Shown here one piece after another: positions 1 through 7,364 of a DNA stretch of 64,000 nt; the first letter of the stretch is position 1, and each line of letters begins with the position of its first letter. This stretch comes from Acidimicrobiaceae bacterium (GTDB taxonomy: Bacteria; Actinomycetota; Acidimicrobiia; Acidimicrobiales; Ilumatobacteraceae), in NCBI GenBank assembly GCA_024641005.1, contig JAHEDX010000011.1, positions 1 through 64,000 of the forward strand, given 5' to 3'. The position numbers and the translations under genes were made by a program. The notes below the pieces were generated by a model, which was not told the DNA's origin, did no database searches, and worked only from the letters and a program-made list of their open reading frames with translations.

Positions 1-1402
1 CCGACCAGGTCGGAGTCAGCGCCACGTGACACTCGACCTTCTGCTCGTCGAGCAAGGCCTCCATCCACGAAAAGCCGTCAGGATTGGTCCAGATCGGGTT
101 GTAGACACGGCTGAAGTAGGTGTCGAGCTTGCCACGGCCCTCGTTGAGGAAGTGCGGCAGCAGGATCGACATCTCGTGGTAGGCGAGCGGGTATTCCTTG
201 GGCCAGCTCATCTCGTTCCAGGTGGTGATCGGCTGACCACCCTTGGGTGGGTGCGGCACGAACTTGTTCCAGCCGTTGCCGGCCGTGCCGCCCTTGGTGG
301 CGACCGAGCCAGTGAGCACGTTGAGGAAGAACAAGCAGCGTGCCACCTGCCACCCGCCCAGGTTGCCGGCGCCGGCCGCTCTCCAGTTGTGGGATGCGAA
401 CTTGGTCGGGTGCTCACCGATGATCTCGGCGATCTCACGGATCGTGTCGGCCTTGACGCCACTCACGTGCTCGGCCCGCTCGGGTGTGTAGTCGGCGTAC
501 TCGTCGAGCAGTGCTTGCTCGAGTGACTCGAACTCGCACGGGAGGTCGGGTCGCGTCTCGCGCAGGTACGTTTCCCAGTTCACCCATCGGCGCACGAAGT
601 CGCGCTGCCAGGTGCCGTTCTCGATCAGCAGGCGAGCGATCGCCAGCAGCATGAACGGTTCGGTGCCCGGCCAGGTGGCCAGCCAGTAGTCGGCCTTGGC
701 GCCCGTGTTGGACAACCGCGGGTCGACACAGATCACGGTCGCTCCCTTGTCTTTCGCCTCCATGATCCGCTGGGCGTGCGGATTGAAGTAGTGGCCCGCC
801 TCGAGATGTGCGGAGATGAGGAAGATCACTTCGGCGTTGGCGAAGTCGCTCGAGGGACGGTCGTGACCCATCCACGACTGGTAGCCGATGCGTGCGTTCG
901 ACGAACAGATGTTGGTGTGGCTGTTGTGACCGTCGACGCCCCAGGCCTTGAGGACCCGCTCGGTGTAGCCGTCCTCGCCGGGCCGGCCGACGTGGTACAT
1001 CACCTCGTTGGTGCGGTTCTCTTGGAGGGCGGTGCGGATCCTCGCTCCGATCTCGTCGAGTGCCTGGTCCCAAGTGATCCGTTCCCAACCGCCGGCGCCT
1101 CTCGCCCCGGTTCGCTTCATCGGGTACAGAATCCGCTCGGGGTCATCGACCTGGTTGAGGGTCGCCGGGCCTTTTGCACAGTTGCGGCCCCGACTGGCCG
1201 GATGCTCGGGGTTGCCCTCGAACTTGCTGATCTCGCCGGTCTCGTTGTCGATGAAGGCGGTCAGGCCACACGCCGCCTCGCAGTTGAAGCAGGTGGTCGG
1301 AACGATGGTGTAGTTGCGTTCTTTGCGTCGTGGCCAGGCCTGGGCGTCGAGCTCGGTCCAGTTGTGCCAACGATCGTGCGGGGGATGGTTCGCAAGTGTC
1401 AT
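1..1402 (-). CDS. Molybdopterin oxidoreductase catalytic subunit (partial, C-terminus outside window)
   Basis: Not in the ORF track because its stop lies beyond base 1; I translated it by hand from the ATG at 1402 and found 467 codons without interruption. DMSO-reductase superfamily: an N-terminal [4Fe-4S] site (C38xxC41xxxC45, then C75 in GRNC) and a Cys at about residue 166 (HTNICSSN) where the Mo/W ligand is expected. No twin-arginine signal is visible, so the protein is probably cytoplasmic. It lies 29 bp downstream of the FeS-NrfD fusion and is the last visible gene of that operon. With a persulfide dioxygenase upstream, a SoeA-like sulfite-oxidising role is my preferred inference. A polysulfide/thiosulfate reductase role is equally compatible with the fold. 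Confidence 0.9.
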   Translation of the reverse strand, partial: MTLANHPPHDRWHNWTELDAQAWPRRKERNYTIVPTTCFNCEAACGLTAFIDNETGEISKFEGNPEHPASRGRNCAKGPATLNQVDDPERILYPMKRTGARGAGGWERITWDQALDEIGARIRTALQENRTNEVMYHVGRPGEDGYTERVLKAWGVDGHNSHTNICSSNARIGYQSWMGHDRPSSDFANAEVIFLISAHLEAGHYFNPHAQRIMEAKDKGATVICVDPRLSNTGAKADYWLATWPGTEPFMLLAIARLLIENGTWQRDFVRRWVNWETYLRETRPDLPCEFESLEQALLDEYADYTPERAEHVSGVKADTIREIAEIIGEHPTKFASHNWRAAGAGNLGGWQVARCLFFLNVLTGSVATKGGTAGNGWNKFVPHPPKGGQPITTWNEMSWPKEYPLAYHEMSILLPHFLNEGRGKLDTYFSRVYNPIWTNPDGFSWMEALLDEQKVECHVALTPTWS

Positions 1403-1431
1403 TTCGGTTCAACCGTTTCCGTTGCAGGGGA

Positions 1432-2964
1432 TCAGGACAAGGGCACGGACTGCCCGGCGCGTACGTAGGCGTCCTCGTAGGAGAACATGCCGAACAGTGC
1501 TGCGACGCCGGCACACGCGGCCGGCCAAGGGCTGCTCGTGTCGGTCGCGAGGGCGAACACGAGCAGTGCTGCGGGCACCACGATGCCGTTGAGGATGCCA
1601 CCGAACCAGAACTGTGATCCGTACTGACCACGTGTCATTTCGAGGGTGGCGAGTTCGACGTGGCGCGAGCCCTTCGACCACAGTTCGGTCGCGATCAGCA
1701 GTGCCAGCGCACCGAGAGCGGCCAGGAACGCGATCTGGATCGTTCGCGCCTCGGGGATGTCCATGAACAAGTCGAGGATCGAGAACGCGGCGCCACCTGC
1801 GACGACCGCTTGGGCCAAGAGGATCGGCAGCAGCAGCGGCGTCTGCCACAAGTCGCGGCCTTCGCACTGGCCGAACAGGAACGCCGTGTACCCGGCGACC
1901 CCAGCGGCGAGCAGGGCCGTGGGGAGTGCGAGCACCTGGAAGGCGTCGCCGGCGTCGAGGATGCCGAGCAGACCCCAGAGCCCGACCAGCGCGGCGAACG
2001 CTCCCAGGATCCATGCGCCGCGGACCAGCCACGATGTGGTGTTCGACTTGGTGAGGATGTACATGAAGCGGGTCGGCTGTTTGAGGTCGCCGACCAGCAG
2101 CGCCCCGGTGACCGCCACGAACACACCGGCCAGCACCGGTGGCACGATCCCGACCGCTGCCTGGTCGCTACCGTGTCCGAGCACGACGAGCAGGGCTGCC
2201 ATCAGCATCAGACCTGCGGCGATCGCCTTGGTGACCAGGTACCCGGACACCATCGACTTCCATGTCATGTGGTGGGCCGTGGTGTATGCGGTGCGAGCGA
2301 CGACACCCGAACCTGAGTGTTCGGCCATGGTGGCGGTGATGGTCGGGTGGCTCGGCGTGGTGTCCGCCCAGATCAATCCGTCGTTCTTGATGATCGTTCG
2401 GGTCGGGTCGAGCGACGCCTGATCGACGCCGCGATAGAAGACCTTGGGATTGGTGCCCTGCTCTGGGGCCCGAACGGCGGTCTTGTCACGGGCGATGATC
2501 TTCGACACAGCCGAGTCGGGATCATCGAGGTCACCGGTCACGATCGCGTGGGTGGGGCAGACGACGACGCAGGCCGGCTCGAGACCGACTTCGACCCGGT
2601 GGTTGCAGAAGTTGCACTTCTGTGCGGTGTGGGTCTCGGGATTGATGAAGATCGCATCGTATGGGCAGGCGTTCATGCACGCCTTGCAGCCGATGCAGCG
2701 CGAATCATCGAAGTCGACGACACCGTTGGGGGCCCGATGGAGCGCACTGGTCGGACAGATCTTCATGCAGGGGGCGTCGTCGCAGTGGTTGCAGCGCATG
2801 ACCGAGAACGAGCGCCCGGTGTTCGGGAACTCGCCGGTCTCGATGTACTTCAGCCAGGTGCGGTTGACGCCGAGCGGCACGTCATGCTCGCTCTTGCATG
2901 CCACGGTGCAGGCGTGGCACCCGATGCAACTGTCGCTCAGGAGAGCGAAGCCGAGACGTGTCAT
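1432..2964 (-). CDS. 4Fe-4S ferredoxin / NrfD membrane subunit fusion
   Basis: One 510-aa polypeptide joins two subunits that are usually separate. Residues about 1-185 form a DmsB/PsrB-type electron-transfer domain with four Cys clusters (CIGCHACTVAC, CNHCDDAPC, CIGCKACMNAC, CNFC...PACVVVC). Residues about 235-500 are a PsrC/NrfD-like membrane domain with about eight hydrophobic segments and the family signatures GDLKQPTRF and LVRGAW. It would pass electrons between the cytoplasmic Mo subunit and the quinone pool. The start is supported by GGAGG six bases upstream of ATG. It sits 39 bp after the MBL/rhodanese gene and 29 bp before the Mo subunit. The family is clear; substrate and electron direction are not. 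Confidence 0.92.
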   Translation of the reverse strand: MTRLGFALLSDSCIGCHACTVACKSEHDVPLGVNRTWLKYIETGEFPNTGRSFSVMRCNHCDDAPCMKICPTSALHRAPNGVVDFDDSRCIGCKACMNACPYDAIFINPETHTAQKCNFCNHRVEVGLEPACVVVCPTHAIVTGDLDDPDSAVSKIIARDKTAVRAPEQGTNPKVFYRGVDQASLDPTRTIIKNDGLIWADTTPSHPTITATMAEHSGSGVVARTAYTTAHHMTWKSMVSGYLVTKAIAAGLMLMAALLVVLGHGSDQAAVGIVPPVLAGVFVAVTGALLVGDLKQPTRFMYILTKSNTTSWLVRGAWILGAFAALVGLWGLLGILDAGDAFQVLALPTALLAAGVAGYTAFLFGQCEGRDLWQTPLLLPILLAQAVVAGGAAFSILDLFMDIPEARTIQIAFLAALGALALLIATELWSKGSRHVELATLEMTRGQYGSQFWFGGILNGIVVPAALLVFALATDTSSPWPAACAGVAALFGMFSYEDAYVRAGQSVPLS

Positions 2965-3003
2965 GGTGCCTCCATCATTCGTTGTCGCTCGGCGAACGTC
3001 GCG

Positions 3004-4383
3004 TCAGGCACTCTGAACCGTGACGATCCAGGCGCCGTAGCCGCCCAGGATGTCGCTGACGTCGGCGAACCCGCGCTGTCGCAACAAGCTCGCGGCGACC
3101 GACGATCGATAGCCACCGGCGCAATAGACGACCGTGGGTCGCGTGACGTCGAGTTCGTCGATTCGAGCGGGGAGCTGTCCGACGGGAATCGCGATCGCGC
3201 CCTCGATGATGCCTTCGGCGAGTTCGCCCGGGTTGCGCACGTCGACGATCTGGATGTCATGCATCTCGGCGACCCGTTCGTTGAACCCCTGGGCGGTGAG
3301 GCGTGATCCGATCTGCACATCGTCGCGATGCTGGAACATCACCTTGTACGGGTCGTCGAGGTAACCGATCACTCTGTCGAAGCCGATCCGCGCCAGCCGA
3401 TTCTTGCCTTCGATCTCTTGGCCCGGGTCGACGACGAGCACGATGTCGACGTCGTGGGGGAGGATCGACCCGGCGAACTCCGCGTAGCGACCGGTCAGCC
3501 CGACGTTGATCGCGGCCCTGAGATGTCCGTGGCCGAACTCGTCGGGATCCCGGCCGTCGATGAGCATCGCGCCGCCGGCGACCGCCTCGACCATCTCGAC
3601 ATACGTCATGGCCGTCGGCGCGGCGGTCTCGTCGAGCAATTCGCGGTCCTTGCGATTGAGGATCGCGTCGTACACGAAGTAGCCAGGCGCCGGCGGTTGC
3701 CCTTCGGTGACCAGGCTCATGAACGTCGGCTTGTCGGGTGCCCTGAGCGCGTAGTTGGTCGACTTCTGGTCGCCGATCGTCGACCAGAGTTCGGTCGACA
3801 GGTTCTTGCCGCATGCAGATCCGGCACCGTGGGCGGGGTAGACCTTGGTGGCGTCGGGCAGCGTCATCAACTTGTCGTGCAACGAGTCGTACAGCTGGTC
3901 GGCGAGTTCCTCGCGGGTGAAACCGATCGACGCGAGCAGGTCGGGGCGCCCGACGTCGCCGATGAACAGGGTGTCGCCGGTGAGTACCCCGAACGGCACT
4001 TCGTCGCCGTCGTGTTCGAAGATGACGATGCTCAACGACTCGGGGGTATGGCCGGGGGTCTGACGGAACTCGAGGGTGACCTCGCCCAACGAGTACCGCT
4101 CGCCGTCGTCGACGCCGACCGAATCGAACTCGGTCTCGGCAACGGACGAGTAGACGATCTTCGCTCCGGTGGCCTTGGCGAGTTCGAGATGCCCCGACAG
4201 GAAGTCGGCGTGAAAATGGGTCTCGATGACGAGCTCGATGGTGAGACCCGACTCTGCCGCATCGGAGACGTACTCGGCGACATCGCGCTGTGGGTCGATC
4301 ACGACGGCACGGCCGGTCGTTTCGTCCCCGATCAGGTACGAGGCGTGCGACAGGCACTCCAGGTAATACTGGTTGAACTTCAT
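3004..4383 (-). CDS. MBL-fold persulfide dioxygenase-like protein with two rhodanese domains
   Basis: 459 aa. The N-terminal metallo-beta-lactamase domain has the ETHE1/Blh-type motif H56-F-H58-A-D60 (THFHADFLSGH) and a later PAHGAGSACG segment. Two rhodanese domains follow. The last keeps the catalytic loop CAGGYRS. The first has Asp (VVDPGQE) where Cys is expected and is probably inactive. Likely reaction: oxidation or transfer of persulfide sulfur, giving sulfite for the downstream Mo complex. I chose ATG 4383 rather than the ORF-track start at 4440 because it opens on the conserved MKFNQYYL, has AGGGG just upstream, and lies about 22 nt after a predicted transcription start. First gene of a three-gene operon. 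Confidence 0.9.
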   Translation of the reverse strand: MKFNQYYLECLSHASYLIGDETTGRAVVIDPQRDVAEYVSDAAESGLTIELVIETHFHADFLSGHLELAKATGAKIVYSSVAETEFDSVGVDDGERYSLGEVTLEFRQTPGHTPESLSIVIFEHDGDEVPFGVLTGDTLFIGDVGRPDLLASIGFTREELADQLYDSLHDKLMTLPDATKVYPAHGAGSACGKNLSTELWSTIGDQKSTNYALRAPDKPTFMSLVTEGQPPAPGYFVYDAILNRKDRELLDETAAPTAMTYVEMVEAVAGGAMLIDGRDPDEFGHGHLRAAINVGLTGRYAEFAGSILPHDVDIVLVVDPGQEIEGKNRLARIGFDRVIGYLDDPYKVMFQHRDDVQIGSRLTAQGFNERVAEMHDIQIVDVRNPGELAEGIIEGAIAIPVGQLPARIDELDVTRPTVVYCAGGYRSSVAASLLRQRGFADVSDILGGYGAWIVTVQSA

Positions 4384-4411
4384 GTTCCCCTGCTCCATTC
4401 GTTCGACCCGA

Positions 4412-4440
4412 ACTCTATAAGTACGGACAAAGCAGGTCAA
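4412..4440 (-). promoter_or_regulatory. Sigma70-type promoter with operator-like spacer, sulfur operon
   Basis: Reading the minus strand: TTGACC, a 17-bp spacer, then TAGAGT. The spacer contains TTGTCCGTAC, which matches 9 of 10 bases of the palindrome upstream of the rhodanese lipoprotein gene. A regulator bound there would sit between the -35 and -10 elements. The predicted leader is about 22 nt and includes an SD, unlike most genes in this window. Confidence 0.65.
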
Positions 4441-4535
4441 GCTGCCGTCGTGGGAATCGAGTGATCACACCGGCGCCGTCGGCGGGCGCGATCTGCGCAT
4501 GCCGGATCGGAGCGGGGTCGGCAGAGCGCCGGCAC

Positions 4536-4541
4536 TAACCT
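4536..4541 (+). promoter_or_regulatory. -10 hexamer TAACCT, leaderless start
   Basis: TAACCT ends 8 nt before GTG 4550. An ATG at 4548 is followed directly by TGA and cannot be the start. This supports the GTG over the upstream ORF-track start. Confidence 0.55.
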
Positions 4542-4549
4542 TGACGGAT

Positions 4550-5839
4550 GTGACCTCCAGCGCTGACCTCGTCGCCCGGTATCGCCGGGTGTTGCCTTCC
4601 TTTCTTGCTCCGTACTACGCCGAGCCGATCTCGATCGATCGAGGGTCGGGTGGTTGGGTCTGGGATCTCGAGGGCAATCGCTATCTCGACTTCTTCGGTG
4701 GTGTGCTCACCACGATGATCGGCCACGATCATCCAGCGGTCACCGCTGCGGTTCAGCAGCAGGCGGCCAAGGTGATGCACACGTCGACGCTGTACCTGTC
4801 CGAGCCGATGATCGAGTTCGCCGAGATGGTCGCCGAGGCGTCCGGCATTCCAGACGCCCGGGTCTACTTCACTCCCTCGGGCAGCGAGGCCAACGATGCG
4901 GCGATCCTGTTCGCCACCTCGTACCGCAAGTCGAGCCAGATCCTCGCGATCCGCAACAGCTACCACGGTCGGGTATTCAGCACGCAGGCCGTCACGTCGC
5001 ACTCCTCGTGGCGTTCCACCGCGCTGTCGGGTCTGCAGGTGCAGTTCGTGCAAGGTGGGTATCGCCTGCGCTCGCCCTTCCGTGACCTCGACGACGACGC
5101 GTTCAGCGACGCGTGTGTCGACGACCTCGTGCAGTTGCTCGACATGACGTCCGCCGGCGACGTCGCAGCGATGATCGCCGAGCCGATCCAGGGCGTCGGC
5201 GGCTTCGCGACACCTCCCGACGGCATGTTCGGGCGCTTCGGCAAAGAGCTGTCCAATCGCGGCATCCTGTTCATCTCCGACGAGGTCCAGACCGGCTGGG
5301 GGCGCACGGGGGAGCACTTCTGGGGCTATCAAGCTCACGGCATCGTGCCCGACATGCTGACGTTCGCCAAGGGGGTCGGCAACGGCGTCAGCCTCGCAGG
5401 CGTGGTCGCGCGGGCAGAGATCATGGACACCATCAAGGTGCTCAACTTCTCGACATTCGGTGGCAATCCGCTCTCCGCTGCTGCCGGTATCGCGACGTTG
5501 CGCACCGTCCAGCAAGAGCAGCTGCAGGCCAACGCCAAGGCGATGGGGCAGCGGTTTGCTGCTGCCATGCAGCCGGTGGCCGACGCGACCCCATGGATCG
5601 CCGAGATGCGCGGGCGCGGGCTGATGTGGGCGTTCGAGATCTGTGAACCGGGTGGCATCGAGCCCGACAAGGCCCGTACCGCCGAGTTCCACGAAGCGTG
5701 TAAGCGCCACGGACTGCTCGTCGGCAAGGGCGGGTTGTACGGCAACGTGATCCGTCTGGCTCCGATGCTGAACGTGACCGCCGACGAACTCGACGAGGGC
5801 ATCTCGGCACTTCGGTCGGCGATCTCGGACATCGACTGA
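4550..5839 (+). CDS. Class-III PLP-dependent aminotransferase
   Basis: 429 aa from GTG 4550 (the ORF track extends it to 4499). Fold-type I, class-III features: GSEANDAAI near the cofactor phosphate site, the DEVQTGWGRTG loop and the AKGVGNG segment carrying the Schiff-base lysine. The overall pattern resembles the AGXT2 / omega-amino-acid group (alanine-glyoxylate or beta-amino-acid donors), but substrate cannot be read from sequence. It diverges from the sulfur operon across a 166-bp region and is followed 116 bp later by the rhodanese lipoprotein. No direct link to sulfur metabolism is visible. Confidence 0.9.
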   Translation: MTSSADLVARYRRVLPSFLAPYYAEPISIDRGSGGWVWDLEGNRYLDFFGGVLTTMIGHDHPAVTAAVQQQAAKVMHTSTLYLSEPMIEFAEMVAEASGIPDARVYFTPSGSEANDAAILFATSYRKSSQILAIRNSYHGRVFSTQAVTSHSSWRSTALSGLQVQFVQGGYRLRSPFRDLDDDAFSDACVDDLVQLLDMTSAGDVAAMIAEPIQGVGGFATPPDGMFGRFGKELSNRGILFISDEVQTGWGRTGEHFWGYQAHGIVPDMLTFAKGVGNGVSLAGVVARAEIMDTIKVLNFSTFGGNPLSAAAGIATLRTVQQEQLQANAKAMGQRFAAAMQPVADATPWIAEMRGRGLMWAFEICEPGGIEPDKARTAEFHEACKRHGLLVGKGGLYGNVIRLAPMLNVTADELDEGISALRSAISDID

Positions 5840-5846
5840 AGTCAAC

Positions 5847-5864
5847 GCGCGCAGGTGTGCGCGC
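5847..5864. terminator. GC hairpin after the aminotransferase gene
   Basis: GCGCGCA-GGTG-TGCGCGC is a perfect 7-bp stem with a 4-nt loop, starting 8 bp after the stop codon. There is no T tract, so if it terminates it is the T-less kind suspected in actinobacteria. Confidence 0.4.
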
Positions 5865-5897
5865 TGGCGAGAACGAGTTCGGGTGGGAGTTCTCCGA

Positions 5898-5911
5898 ATT
5901 GTACGTACAAT
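5898..5911. promoter_or_regulatory. 14-bp perfect palindrome over the -10 of the rhodanese lipoprotein gene
   Basis: ATTGTACGTACAAT is fully self-complementary and contains TACAAT, a near-consensus -10, at 5906-5911. A dimeric repressor bound here would block the promoter. The half-site GTACGTACAA recurs with one mismatch (GTACGGACAA) in the promoter of the MBL/rhodanese operon. Confidence 0.6.
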
Positions 5912-5955
5912 CTGTCTTCAACGGCCACTTCGACGTGACGCACAGGGAGCAGCGC

Positions 5956-6417
5956 ATGAGTATTCAGCATCGAGCACACCGGATCGCCGCCCTCGCTGCG
6001 GTGGGCGCCATCGGTCTGTCGGCCTGCGGGGGAGGTTCTGACGCTGGTCCCGTCCCCGATGACGGTGCGGCGACTACAGATTCGACGGTGGCCTCGCCGG
6101 CCTTCGGTCTGGTCACGCCCCGACAAGCTGCGGAACTGGCCACCGGTGGAACCGTCACGGTGATCGACGTTCGGACACCGGAGGAATACGCCGAGGGGCA
6201 CATCGAAGGCGCCACGATGATCGATTTCTACGCCGACACGTTCGCGTCCGACATCGCCGCTCTCGACCCCGAGGGGACCTATCTCTTGTACTGCCGGTCC
6301 GGCAACCGTTCAGGGCAGACAGCATCGATGATGGAGCAACTCGGATTCCGGCAGGTCTATGACCTCGAGGGCGGCGTGGTCGCCTACGGCGGGCAAGGTC
6401 TGCCCCTCGTTCCCTGA
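5956..6417 (+). CDS. Rhodanese-domain lipoprotein
   Basis: 153 aa from ATG 5956, which has AGGGAGC upstream; the ORF-track extension to 5857 runs through the promoter. A signal peptide ends in lipobox LSAC with Cys24 as the lipidation site, followed by a Gly/Ser/Asp/Thr-rich linker. One rhodanese domain (about residues 50-150) carries the active-site loop CRSGNRSGQ. The likely role is extracytoplasmic sulfane-sulfur transfer or binding on the membrane face. Its promoter resembles that of the MBL/rhodanese operon, suggesting joint control by a sulfur-responsive regulator. The physiological substrate is unknown. Confidence 0.88.
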   Translation: MSIQHRAHRIAALAAVGAIGLSACGGGSDAGPVPDDGAATTDSTVASPAFGLVTPRQAAELATGGTVTVIDVRTPEEYAEGHIEGATMIDFYADTFASDIAALDPEGTYLLYCRSGNRSGQTASMMEQLGFRQVYDLEGGVVAYGGQGLPLVP

Positions 6418-6435
6418 GCCGGCCCGTACCGGCTC
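6416..6435. terminator. Hairpin overlapping the stop of the rhodanese lipoprotein gene
   Basis: GAGCCGG-CCCGTA-CCGGCTC: a 7-bp stem with 6-nt loop whose first arm starts inside the TGA stop codon. No T tract follows. Probably a terminator or an mRNA 3'-end stabiliser. Confidence 0.4.
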
Positions 6436-6560
6436 GGCCGACGATCTGCACGAGTCGGCAACCTGGATCGCTGGACGTCACGAGTGCGGTCCAACATGGC
6501 GCAGGCTGTGGTGCCCCGGCTGACTGGCCGCCCGGCGCGTCGGGCTGCTACGCAACAGCT

Positions 6561-7340
6561 ATGAGTTTTCGACCGCTGAACGTGCCGCCGGTGGACCATC
6601 ACGGTGAGTGCCGTTACGTCCACGTGATCGGGGCTGCGGTGTTCATCGACGACCGTCCGGCAGAGGACGACTGGTCGACCCACTTCATCGGCATCGTCGA
6701 CGAGCACGCATGGTGGGCGGTCGACGTGCCCCGTGACATCGACCCGAGCTACGGAGCGGCGCTCGATCTACGGGCGTTCCACGCACGGGCGCCCGAGCAT
6801 CAGTGGTTGGCTGCAGGACGTGCCGTGCAGATCGTCGAGTGGGCCCGCACACACCGGTTCTGTGGCCGATGCGGCGAGCCGACCGAGTTGGCCCCCGGAG
6901 AGCGGGCCATGAAGTGCCCGAGATGTGGGTTGCTCTCGTTTCCGCGGATCTCCCCGGCGATGATCACCCTGGTCACGAGGGGAGAACCGGGGCCGGACCA
7001 GGAGGCCCTCTTGGCGCGGGGAGTGCAATGGCAGGTGCCGATGTACTCGTGTCTCGCGGGGTTCGTCGAGCCTGGCGAGTCGTTGGAGGACGCCGTGATC
7101 CGAGAGGTCCGCGAGGAGGTGGCGATCACGGTCCGGCATCCGAAGTATTTCGGGAGCCAGCCCTGGCCGTTCCCCAACAGCCTGATGCTCGGATTCCAGG
7201 CCGAGTACGAGTCGGGCGAGATCGCCTGTGACCCGACAGAGATCATGGATGCCGGCTGGTATCGCCGCGATGATCTTCCGATGATCCCGCCAGGGATCTC
7301 GATCGCTCGCAAGCTGATCGACGCATGGGTCGTCGGATGA
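6561..7340 (+). CDS. nudC: NAD(H) pyrophosphatase / Nudix hydrolase NudC
   Basis: 259 aa, the usual NudC length. In order: an N-terminal domain, a zinc ribbon (FCGRCGE and KCPRCG, about residues 98-120), a Nudix box (GFVEPGESLEDAVIREVREEV begins near residue 170) and the diagnostic SQPWPFP motif that separates NADH pyrophosphatases from other Nudix enzymes. It hydrolyses NADH/NAD+ and, in characterised relatives, removes NAD caps from RNA. The ATG lies 6 nt after TACGCA and has no SD, so it is probably leaderless. It converges with the secreted protease gene, 24 bp apart. Confidence 0.95.
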   Translation: MSFRPLNVPPVDHHGECRYVHVIGAAVFIDDRPAEDDWSTHFIGIVDEHAWWAVDVPRDIDPSYGAALDLRAFHARAPEHQWLAAGRAVQIVEWARTHRFCGRCGEPTELAPGERAMKCPRCGLLSFPRISPAMITLVTRGEPGPDQEALLARGVQWQVPMYSCLAGFVEPGESLEDAVIREVREEVAITVRHPKYFGSQPWPFPNSLMLGFQAEYESGEIACDPTEIMDAGWYRRDDLPMIPPGISIARKLIDAWVVG

Positions 7341-7364
7341 GGCCGAACGCCCCGAACGTCCTGC

